Assembly (NCBI GenBank): GCA_036268875.1 | Contig: DATATI010000074.1 | Location: 1 to 64,000 of the forward strand | DNA from: Polyangia bacterium | Lineage (GTDB): Bacteria > Myxococcota_A > Polyangia > Fen-1088 | Direction of reading: 5' to 3' | Length of the DNA stretch: 64,000 bases | In this document: in pieces, positions 13,883-21,311 of the stretch | Numbering within the stretch: position 1 is the first letter of the stretch | Layout of the letters: the number at the start of each line of letters is the position of its first letter | Translations under genes and position numbers: made by a program | The notes under the pieces: generated by a model | Told to the model about the DNA's origin: nothing | Database searches by the model: none | Seen by the model: the letters and a program-made list of their open reading frames with translations, nothing else

Positions 13883-15652
13883 ATGCGACAGAGCCTCCTT
13901 TTCGGGCTGGGCGTCATCGCGGCAAGCGGGGCAGGGGCCATCGCTTGCCGGCGAACGTCGCTGCTGCCCCGCTCGGACGGCGCGGCGGTGGTGGTGGCCC
14001 CGGCAGCGCCCGCCGGCGATCAAGGCGTCGCCTTCGCGCCCGAGATCGAACCGAACGACACGCTGCCGGCGGCCCAGAAGCTGACGTTCGACGCCGCGCT
14101 GACCCCGATCGGAATCAATGGCCACCTGGAACCGCCGACGGGAAAATCCCACGACGTCGATTTATTCCGCCTGACCATCGCGCCGGCGCCCGGCAACGAC
14201 GCGCCCGTCGCCGCGGACGCCTTGCCGGCGCTGCTGCGCCGTCGGCTGTCGGTCACCGTCGAGCCGGAGCCGGGGCTGGCGGTGATCGTCGACGCCCTGG
14301 ATGATCAAGGCCAGACCCTGATCGCCGCCGGCGGCGCTGGGCCCGGCGAGACCGACGGCTTTCCCAATCTGACGGTGGCGCCCGGGGTTTACTTCGTGCG
14401 GGTGCGCGCCGCCAGCGCCAGCAGCAGCGGCGGCTATCGGCTGGTGGCCCGTCTTTTTCCGCTGGAAAACGGCGAGGAGCGCGAACCGAACGGCAAGGCC
14501 GCGCTGGCCTCCGATGCGCCCGCGACCGGCGAGCTGGTCGGGTACCACGGCTGGCGCCACGACCAGGACTGGTACCGCGTGGCGCTGGCCGGGGTCCCGG
14601 AGGGCAGCGTCCTGGGCGTTGATCTGGAAGCGGTCCCCGGCGTGGCGGCGTCGCTGCTGGTGTTCGACGCCGCCGAGCGCAAGCTGGTCGAATCGCGCGG
14701 CCGCGGCGACGAGCGGGTGGCCGTCCGCAACGTGAAGATCGCGGCCGGCGATCCGCAGCTTTACGTCGTCGTGCGCACCGACGCCGGGCGCAGTGATTCC
14801 GTGCGTTACGATCTCCGCCTGCGCACCGAACTGCCCAAGACCGGCAGCGAGCTGGAACCGAACGACGATCCCGCCCACGCGCAGACCATCGCCGACGGCG
14901 AGACGCTGGGATTTCTCGGCCGCGGCGACATTGATGTCTATCGCTACGCTGCCCCGCCCACGCCGGCCGAACTGGACATCGAGCTTGCGCCGCCGGAACG
15001 GGTCGACGCCAAGCTGGAGGTGCTGCGCGCGGCGGATGATCATCAGATGGGAACCCTGGGAAGGTTCCCAAACCCTCCCGCCACGGACTCCGCTCGGGCT
15101 AAGCCCGAGCTCCGTCCACGCGAGTTGCTGTTGGTGCGCGCCGACGCCGGCAAGCGCCACGAGGCGGAACGCATCCCCAATCTTTTTTCGCCGGGCGGCG
15201 GCGCGTTGCTGATTCGTCTCTCCGCCGGCAAAAGCGACGGCAACACCGACGAGCCATACCGCTTGACCATCAGCAGCCGCGCCCCGGAGCCGGGTGCCGA
15301 GCACGAGCCCAATGCGACCACTGCCACGGCCACGGCATTGCCGGTCGGTCTGGCGGGCAACGGTTTGATCTTCCCGCGCGGCGACGTCGACGTCTGGAAG
15401 ACAGCGTTACCCGCAGGAGCCGCCAGCGCCACGGTCACAGTCACCGGCGTGGCCGGCTTGATCCTGGACGTGCGCGTCCTCGCCGCCGATGAACACGAGC
15501 TCAGGCGCTTCAAGGTCGCGGGCGCCACGCCCATCCCCACGGCGGTGGTCACCAGCGGCAGTGGCTGCTGCTTGGTGCAGATTCGCGATGCCTCCGCCAA
15601 ATCTGCGGCGCCCAACCCGCGCGATCGCTATACGCTGACGGTGGCGCCGTGA
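13883..15652 (+). CDS. lipoprotein with four PPC-like beta-sandwich units
   Basis: 589 residues of unknown function. The start at ATG 13883 has GGGAGG 6 bases upstream; an in-frame ATG at 13859 has none. The signal peptide ends in a lipobox-like AIAC. Four repeats then begin EPNDT, EPNGK, EPNDD and EPNAT, each followed 25-35 residues later by a DVDLF, DQDWYR, DIDVYRY or DVDVWKT strand. This is the signature of bacterial pre-peptidase C-terminal (PPC) domains, small beta-sandwiches usually attached to secreted proteases; here they make up the whole protein. The third unit carries an unusual palindromic insertion (15049-15115). Its stop overlaps the next gene's GTG, and it follows fabZ, so an envelope role is likely. 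Confidence 0.75.
   Translation: MRQSLLFGLGVIAASGAGAIACRRTSLLPRSDGAAVVVAPAAPAGDQGVAFAPEIEPNDTLPAAQKLTFDAALTPIGINGHLEPPTGKSHDVDLFRLTIAPAPGNDAPVAADALPALLRRRLSVTVEPEPGLAVIVDALDDQGQTLIAAGGAGPGETDGFPNLTVAPGVYFVRVRAASASSSGGYRLVARLFPLENGEEREPNGKAALASDAPATGELVGYHGWRHDQDWYRVALAGVPEGSVLGVDLEAVPGVAASLLVFDAAERKLVESRGRGDERVAVRNVKIAAGDPQLYVVVRTDAGRSDSVRYDLRLRTELPKTGSELEPNDDPAHAQTIADGETLGFLGRGDIDVYRYAAPPTPAELDIELAPPERVDAKLEVLRAADDHQMGTLGRFPNPPATDSARAKPELRPRELLLVRADAGKRHEAERIPNLFSPGGGALLIRLSAGKSDGNTDEPYRLTISSRAPEPGAEHEPNATTATATALPVGLAGNGLIFPRGDVDVWKTALPAGAASATVTVTGVAGLILDVRVLAADEHELRRFKVAGATPIPTAVVTSGSGCCLVQIRDASAKSAAPNPRDRYTLTVAP
15049..15115. repeat. in-frame palindromic insert within the PPC lipoprotein gene
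   Basis: Two inverted repeats in tandem. GGGAACC (15049-15055) pairs with GGTTCCC (15063-15069) across a 7-base loop. GCTCGGGCT (15092-15100) pairs perfectly with AGCCCGAGC (15102-15110) across one base, extended by ACGGA (15083-15087) with TCCGT (15111-15115). The insert keeps the reading frame and encodes a Pro/Arg/Lys-rich stretch unlike the rest of the domain. The second hairpin resembles the one at 33058-33076 after ftsH, which suggests a dispersed repeat family. Confidence 0.6.
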
Positions 15653-16317
15653 GCGGTCGGCTTCGCGGCATCGCCCGCCCGCTGGCCGCGGTCATCTGTC
15701 TCTTGGTTGCCGGCTGCGCCCATCCGCCGCCCGGACCGGCGGCCAGCGTCGCCGCCTTCGCCGCCGCCGCCGATAGGGGCGACTACAAGACCGCGTACGC
15801 GCTGACGTCGGCGGACTACCAAAAACGTGTTCCGGTGGCGGCCTTCCGGCTCGAACTCGACGCGCGCGCGGTCGACGGTCGTTCGCTGGCCCAGCGCTTC
15901 GCCCCGCGGACGCCCGGCCTTGCGCGCGTGACCCTGGACCTGGCCGACGGCGAGACACTGCCGCTGGTTCAAGAGGGCGGCACCTGGCGGTTGGATGCGC
16001 CGTCCCTGGAGCCTTTTCCACGCCGGACGCCGCGGGCAGCGTTGCGATCATTCGTGCGCGCGCTGGAGCAGCGGCGCTATGACGTGTTGGTGCGCTTCGC
16101 ACCCGGTCGCTATCGCGCCGGTTTGACCGCCGAAAAACTGCGGCAAATGTGGGAAGGCGAGCACAAGGCGGACAATCAGAAGCTGTTGGCCGAGCTGCGC
16201 GCCAACCTGGAAGCACCGATCGTCGAGCTAGGTGACGAGGCGCACATGCCGTACGGCGACCACGTCGTGCGGCTGGTTCGCGAGGACGGCGCCTGGACCA
16301 TCGTCGATCCCGACTGA
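15649..16317 (+). CDS. lipoprotein of unknown function
   Basis: 222 residues. The signal peptide has a textbook lipobox (LLVAGC). The rest reads as two similar alpha/beta halves: AAFAAAADRGDYKTAYALTS in the first and ALRSFVRALEQRRYDVLVRF in the second, each followed by a beta-rich part ending LPLVQEGGTWRLD and VVRLVREDGAWTIVD. That is the helix-then-sheet pattern of NTF2-like lipoproteins, apparently duplicated. The GTG start overlaps the stop of the PPC lipoprotein gene (GTGA at 15649-15652), so the two lipoproteins are probably made together. I do not recognise a specific function. Confidence 0.75.
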   Translation: MSGRLRGIARPLAAVICLLVAGCAHPPPGPAASVAAFAAAADRGDYKTAYALTSADYQKRVPVAAFRLELDARAVDGRSLAQRFAPRTPGLARVTLDLADGETLPLVQEGGTWRLDAPSLEPFPRRTPRAALRSFVRALEQRRYDVLVRFAPGRYRAGLTAEKLRQMWEGEHKADNQKLLAELRANLEAPIVELGDEAHMPYGDHVVRLVREDGAWTIVDPD

Positions 16318-16444
16318 TCGTGTCGAATCGCCGGTAACCCGGCGCTGCGGCTGGGGAAGAGCGTTTCTAATGTTTGTTTTCCGACATGCCGAACTTGACT
16401 ATAGGTCGAGGATATTGCACGCATTTAACTAGAGGTTTGTTTCG
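16318..16444. promoter_or_regulatory. AT-rich leader upstream of a small ORF
   Basis: This gap is clearly richer in A+T than its surroundings (for example TTTCTAATGTTTGTTTTCC and TTGACTATAGG near 16391). That is typical of a promoter region. I could not fix a convincing -35/-10 pair: TTGACT is present but no -10 lies at the right distance. The small gene at 16445 is the likely target. Confidence 0.35.
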
Positions 16445-16633
16445 ATGCTCGAGCCCTGGATCATTGAACAGATCCGACGCCGCGAGGAAGAAGAGCGGAG
16501 GCGCAACGAGCGACCGCAACTGGAAGTCCCGCTTCACGACGAACGATGGAAACGCCCCGCGGCCGAGGACGAAGAGAAAAAAGACGACGCCAATGACGAA
16601 GGCGAGCGTGGCGTCGTGATCATCGATTTCTAG
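16445..16633 (+). CDS. small highly charged protein of unknown function
   Basis: 62 residues: MLEPWIIEQIRRREEEERRR at the start, a charged middle, and a hydrophobic end GVVIIDF. Small proteins starting EPWIIE and ending in a short hydrophobic tail recur, as far as I recall, in Myxococcota and other proteobacteria without known function. The N-terminal part should form a charged helix. AGAGG lies about 10 bases before the ATG. Its TAG overlaps the stop of the minus-strand lipoprotein remnant by about three bases, so the two converge tail to tail. Confidence 0.6.
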   Translation: MLEPWIIEQIRRREEEERRRNERPQLEVPLHDERWKRPAAEDEEKKDDANDEGERGVVIIDF

Positions 16634-17155
16634 GCGCGGGCGAGTACCCCTGCCAGCCTGAGCCTTGGGGTCGCATTGGCGCGGCTGAACAGCCTCACGA
16701 ATCCGTCCGCGTCGGTAAGATGGGCAGACCGGATACCAACCGCGTCGGCGGGAACCAGTTCTGTCAGCGGGACTTCGCCGACCGCGCCGCTGCCATATTG
16801 CAGTTGGATCTTTTGCCAGGGACTGACGCTGATCCAGCCGGCGAAGGCACGCGCGAAGGCCGTGTCCTTGGCTCAGAGTGAACCACGGTCGCGACGGCAG
16901 CGACCACGGCGACCGCGGCTACCACCAAGACCGGTCTTTCCCGGCGCCCACGCTGAGATCGACAGCCGGTGTAATCGTCGTCGGCGCTGGCGTCGTCGCC
17001 CAGGGGACCACCCGCACTCGGAATCCCCGGTCGGCGGCCGGCAACTCAGCCAGCCGCTCGACCTCGCTAGGGGGGACACGGAATCGAACCGTGCAGCACC
17101 CCTGCGTTGTGGCCGCTGCCAGAACGATCGACAGCCATCGCCAAGACATCGGCAA
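16630..17155 (-). pseudogene. lipoprotein gene broken by two frameshifts
   Basis: On the minus strand an intact start (ATG 17155, MPMSWRWLSIVLAAATTQGC, signal peptide with a GC lipobox-like end) runs to a stop at 16919. Allowing one missing base near 16932 continues the protein as a membrane-like stretch PVLVVAAVAVVAAVATVV. A second one-base shift near 16880 opens the last frame, which reads WISVSPWQKIQLQYGSGAVG and closes at TAG 16632-16630. The rebuilt protein has about 175 residues: lipoprotein anchor, beta-rich region, hydrophobic helix and C-terminal domain. It is either a recent pseudogene or two sequencing errors. No function is recognised. Confidence 0.65.
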
Positions 17156-17310
17156 AATCGTGTAGCCGCGGCGCCGTGGGCTTCTTGAGCCGTCCGAGCC
17201 TGTGCCGGCTCGTCACACTGACGGGCGAGGTAGGTAAGCACACAAATCGTCTCGCCGACCGGCGAGGGGCGTTTTCTGGACGTCCACTCCCACGGTGGTT
17301 AGATGAATTC

Positions 17311-19920
17311 ATGGTGGAGAGTGCTGGGCTATCCATGAAGGGGCTTTGTGGGGCGGCATTTGTGGGGCGGCGGCGGGAGCGGGAAGAACTGGACGCGGCG
17401 CTGGCCCGGGCGGCGAAGTTTCGCGCGCCGCAGATGGTGACGATCCTTGGCCCGCTGGGCATCGGCAAAAGCCGCCTGCTGCGCGAATGGCTGGCCGGCA
17501 AGACCGGCGCCGGCCTGCGCGTGGTCAGCGCCGCCGCGGCCGACGACGCCGGCTCCGACACACCCGCTTACAGCCTGCTGGCGGCGCTGCTGCGCGATCG
17601 CTTCAGCCTGACGGCGGACCTCACCGGCGACGAAGCCGTGGCGCACTTCCGCAGCGAATTGCAGCGGGTGTTCGGCGATCGCCGCGTTGCCGAGGTGGCG
17701 GCCTTGCTGGGCGGATTTCTGGGCTTCGAGATGCCGGAAAGCCCGCTGTCGCGCGCGCTGGCCGGCAAGCCAGAGCAGGGCGCTGACCTGGCGCGCGCCG
17801 TCCTCGGTCGCTTCTTCGAACAGGACGCCGCCGCCCAACCGCTGTGCATCGTGGTCGAGAACCTGCAGCGCGCAGATGAAGCATCACTTGAACTTTTCGG
17901 CAGTCTGGCCGGCGAGCTGGGCGAGGCGCCTATCGTCATCATCGCCACCGCTCGGCCCGATCTGCTGGTGCGCCGCCCCGACTGGGGCCACAAAGGAAGC
18001 CACGCGCGCCTTGATCTCGGCCCGCTGTCGCGCGCCGACCTGGACGTGATGACAAAGTCGATCCTCGACGCCCACGACGTGGCGACGGCGCTGCTAGATC
18101 GCGCGGCCACCGAGTCGGGCGGCAACCCGTTCATCCTGGAACAGCTACTGCGGGTCTATCACCAGCACGGCATCCTGGCCGCGCCGACCGGCGACGCCTG
18201 GTGGTTCGACTTTGATCGGGCGGCGCACGAATCGATGGTGCTGTCGCCCGAGCAAGCGGCGCACGCCCGCGTCGCCAAGCTGACCCCCGCCGAGCGAGAT
18301 GTCTTGGCCCGCGGCGCGGCCTTCGGCCCGGTGTTTTGGACCGGTGGCGTGGTGGCGCTGGGACGCCTGCGCGTCGAGCCGGCGGATCCCGCCGCCGTCT
18401 TCGGCCCCGACGCCGCCATCAGCGAGATTCGCCAGATCCTGGACGGTCTGGCCAGCCGCAACTATCTGGTGCGCCAGCCGTCGTCGTCGCTGCCCAGCGA
18501 CACCGAGTGGGGTTTCCGTCACAACCTGGAACACGAGCTGGTCGACGGCAGCGTCGATCCGGAGCTGATGCGCCGTCGACGGGGCTTCGCCGCGCAGTGG
18601 TTGGAAAGCCGCGCCGGCGACGGGCGTGAGGAACGGCTGGAGACCCTGGGGCATCTCTATCAGCAATCCGGCGACGTGCGCCGGGCGGCGTATTGCTTCG
18701 TCACGGCGGGGGCGCGCGCTCGCCAGGCGGCGCAGCTTGATCGGGCACGGCTGCTGTATCTCAATGCCATTCGCCTGTTGGAGATGGATGACGCCATCTT
18801 GAAGATGGACGCCCTGCACGCGGTCGGCGATCTGGCCGCCCGCCTTGGGCGCACGCGCGAAGCGGTGGTGCATTTCCAGGACATGCTGCGCGTGGCGTGG
18901 CGGCTGGATTTGCCGGCCAAGGGCGGTGTGGCTCACGATCGCATCGGCCGTTTGCACAGCACGCTGGGAGAGCATCACCAGGCCGTGGCCCACCTGGAGC
19001 TGGCGCGCACGCTGTTTCAAGCCGCCGGCGACCTGCCAGGGATCGCTTCGGCGCTAGATGACATCGGTCGGGTTCATTTCTTGAACGGCGCACCGGAACA
19101 GTCGCTGGAGTGCCACCGCGCCGCCCTGGCCGTGCGCGAGCGTCTCGGGGACCAGCGCGGGCGTTCGCTGGCTTTGGCCCGCATGGGGCAAGTCGAGCAC
19201 GAGAGTGGCGAGCTGGGCGCGGCCGCGGCGCACCTGCGCGAGGCGCTGGCCTTGCGCCGGCAGATCGGCGATCGCCAGGGCGTGGTGGCCTCGCTGCTGG
19301 ACGTAGGCAGCCTGGAACGCGACCTGGGGCACCTGGACGACGCGCTGGTGTTCCTGGAGGAAGGCCGGCTGTTGGCCCGCGACCTTGGCGAGCGATTGTT
19401 CGAGTGCAGCTTGAACATGGCCATCGGCGATTGCCACCTGGACGCTGGCCAGCCACGGGATGCCTTGCGCGAGTTTCTGCTGGCCAAGGACATCGCGCGC
19501 AGCTTCGGCGCCAAGCTGCTGCTGTCGGAAGCGGCGCGCGGCGTGGCCGAGTCCGAGCTGGCCCTGGGCAACGCCATCCGCGCCAGCGACGAGGCGCGCG
19601 CCGCCTTCGACCTGGCCCAACGCATCGGGGCGCCGCCGCTGGCGGGCGCGGCCCTGCGCGTGGCCGCCGCCGCCGTGCGCCTGGGCGCCCCCGGCGAATC
19701 CGACCTGGGCGGGGCGCGCGAGATGTTTGACCGCGCGGTCGAGGTCCTCAGCAACGCTGGCGCCGAGCTCGAGCTTGGCCGCACGCTGGCAGCTTACGCC
19801 GACTTCGAAGAATCCAGCGGTCGCCGGCAGGCCGCGGACGAGCTGCGGCGCCAGTCGACGCTGATCGTCGCCCGCGCTCGCCGCGGGGCGGCTACTTCTT
19901 CGCCGCGTCAGCCTTCTTGA
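17311..19920 (+). CDS. AAA_16-type P-loop ATPase with TPR array
   Basis: About 869 residues. FVGRRREREELDAAL starts an AAA_16/NACHT-like ATPase domain with Walker A GPLGIGKS and a Walker B-like CIVVENLQRADEASLELF (the usual ED is EN here). After a winged-helix-like region, residues from about 450 to the end form 8-10 tetratricopeptide repeats (for example LDDIGRVHFLNGAPEQSLEC). This is the ATPase-TPR half of proteins that in myxobacteria often carry an N-terminal Ser/Thr kinase or cyclase domain, or a C-terminal LuxR domain. None is present here. The start is ATG 17311 or 17335; neither has a good ribosome site. The 3' end overlaps the opposing DUF4340 gene by 29 bases. Confidence 0.8.
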   Translation: MVESAGLSMKGLCGAAFVGRRREREELDAALARAAKFRAPQMVTILGPLGIGKSRLLREWLAGKTGAGLRVVSAAAADDAGSDTPAYSLLAALLRDRFSLTADLTGDEAVAHFRSELQRVFGDRRVAEVAALLGGFLGFEMPESPLSRALAGKPEQGADLARAVLGRFFEQDAAAQPLCIVVENLQRADEASLELFGSLAGELGEAPIVIIATARPDLLVRRPDWGHKGSHARLDLGPLSRADLDVMTKSILDAHDVATALLDRAATESGGNPFILEQLLRVYHQHGILAAPTGDAWWFDFDRAAHESMVLSPEQAAHARVAKLTPAERDVLARGAAFGPVFWTGGVVALGRLRVEPADPAAVFGPDAAISEIRQILDGLASRNYLVRQPSSSLPSDTEWGFRHNLEHELVDGSVDPELMRRRRGFAAQWLESRAGDGREERLETLGHLYQQSGDVRRAAYCFVTAGARARQAAQLDRARLLYLNAIRLLEMDDAILKMDALHAVGDLAARLGRTREAVVHFQDMLRVAWRLDLPAKGGVAHDRIGRLHSTLGEHHQAVAHLELARTLFQAAGDLPGIASALDDIGRVHFLNGAPEQSLECHRAALAVRERLGDQRGRSLALARMGQVEHESGELGAAAAHLREALALRRQIGDRQGVVASLLDVGSLERDLGHLDDALVFLEEGRLLARDLGERLFECSLNMAIGDCHLDAGQPRDALREFLLAKDIARSFGAKLLLSEAARGVAESELALGNAIRASDEARAAFDLAQRIGAPPLAGAALRVAAAAVRLGAPGESDLGGAREMFDRAVEVLSNAGAELELGRTLAAYADFEESSGRRQAADELRRQSTLIVARARRGAATSSPRQPS

Positions 19921-21250
19921 GTTCGGTGGTCTTCACCAGCACGCGATCCAGCGACCACTTCGGTATGAGGTACGTGTCGGGCGAGGCGATCGACTGCACG
20001 TTGTAGCTTTGCTTGTCGGTGGTCTGATCGCCGATCTTCAGGCTGCACACGGAGGTCTTTGATTTCGCCACCACGGTGGCGGCCGGTTTGCTGAGGCCGG
20101 TGGCCTTGGGCGAAGGATCGTCGGCGAAGCCAGTGGCCTTCAAATCTTTGAAGGTGGCGGCCACGTTGGTGGCCTTCGCTCCGTCGATCTCCAGCTTGGC
20201 CGGCTTGGTCGCCTTCCACACCCCCTTGTCCTTGGCCAGCGTAAACGACTCGGCACCGTGGGAGACGACGATCTCGGTCAAGTCGGGATCGACGATGTCG
20301 CAGACGGTCTTGTCCTTGAAGTCGATCGGGCGCTTGAACACGTTGGTGATGTTGTACTTCTTCACCAGAAATACCTGCGGCTCGGTGCCGTTCTTCACGT
20401 AGTAATCGTCTTCGCCCTTCTTATTGCCGACCAGCGCCGTGACGGTCTTGCCGCCCTTGAGGCCGACGGTGACGGTCAGAGCCGGGTTGGTAAGGCCGGT
20501 CTCCTGCGGCGTGGCGTTGTCGGCGAAGTCGCTGGCCTTCAGCGACGACAAGGTGGAGATGAGCGTACCGGCGACGCCGTTGTCGGGCTTGTCGATCTTC
20601 ACCGACGATTCGGCGATGGTCCACGGCTCCTCGGCGCCGCCATCTTTTTTTGCCCCGCGCTTGAGCTTGATGGTGCCGCCGGTCTTGCTCTTGATGTCGA
20701 TGGTCTCGGCGTCGCCCGCTGCGAAGGTGATGATGCTCTTGTCGCGCCAGTCGGTGGCCGATTTGTCGAAAGTGTACTTGGCCGCGCCGGCCATCAACCA
20801 GATCTGGTCCTTGCCTACAGCCCGCACCATGGTGCCGGCGCCCTGGCCCTTGCCGATGATGAGGTCGGCCAGCACGGTGTCGCCTTTCTTCGCCGTCACC
20901 CGCAGGCCGTTGTCAGCGACCTCGTATTCGGCCTGCTTTGCCTTCTGATCGCTGACGATGCTGCTGAATTCCATTTTCTCCAGGCCTTCGAAGGCCTGCT
21001 TGGCGGCGGTCTCGTCGGCCTTGTAGTTCGTCGGCTGCAGCACTTGGTAACTGTCGCCGGTCTTCTTGATCACCGCCGTGACGCCGCCCTTCAGCACTGC
21101 CAGGGTGTCGAAGTCACCGGCCTTGAGGCGCGGCACCGGCCGCGGACGCTCGCCTACCACCTCGCCCTTTTCGGGCTGGCGCAGAGCGAAGAACGTGATC
21201 AAGCCGAGGACGACGAAGGCGGCGAAGGCGATCTGTGTCTTGCGATTCAT
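19892..21250 (-). CDS. DUF4340 domain protein, membrane-anchored
   Basis: 452 residues. An N-terminal membrane anchor (IAFAAFVVLGLITFFAL) is followed by a large periplasmic beta-rich part with two similar halves: SFTLAKDKGVWKATKPAKLE recurs in spirit at both ends. DUF4340 proteins are found next to GldG-type ABC auxiliary proteins and are thought to work with them outside the membrane; the substrate is unknown. It is last in a four-gene operon with ABC ATPase, permease and GldG-like protein, 61 bases after gldG. Composition is rich in Lys, Thr and Ala. Confidence 0.85.
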   Translation of the reverse strand: MNRKTQIAFAAFVVLGLITFFALRQPEKGEVVGERPRPVPRLKAGDFDTLAVLKGGVTAVIKKTGDSYQVLQPTNYKADETAAKQAFEGLEKMEFSSIVSDQKAKQAEYEVADNGLRVTAKKGDTVLADLIIGKGQGAGTMVRAVGKDQIWLMAGAAKYTFDKSATDWRDKSIITFAAGDAETIDIKSKTGGTIKLKRGAKKDGGAEEPWTIAESSVKIDKPDNGVAGTLISTLSSLKASDFADNATPQETGLTNPALTVTVGLKGGKTVTALVGNKKGEDDYYVKNGTEPQVFLVKKYNITNVFKRPIDFKDKTVCDIVDPDLTEIVVSHGAESFTLAKDKGVWKATKPAKLEIDGAKATNVAATFKDLKATGFADDPSPKATGLSKPAATVVAKSKTSVCSLKIGDQTTDKQSYNVQSIASPDTYLIPKWSLDRVLVKTTELKKADAAKK

Positions 21251-21311
21251 GGCAGAAGGACGTCCTTGTTTGGATTCGAGGGAACAGCGTCAGTGTCGGC
21301 GAAGCAGATCG

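Noticed and set aside
17068-17101. Minus-strand stretch with a T-arm-like GGTTCGATTCC flanked by complementary bases, suggesting a tRNA
   Set aside because: No acceptor, D or anticodon arm can be drawn upstream, and the bases encode the lipoprotein N-terminus in a normal frame.
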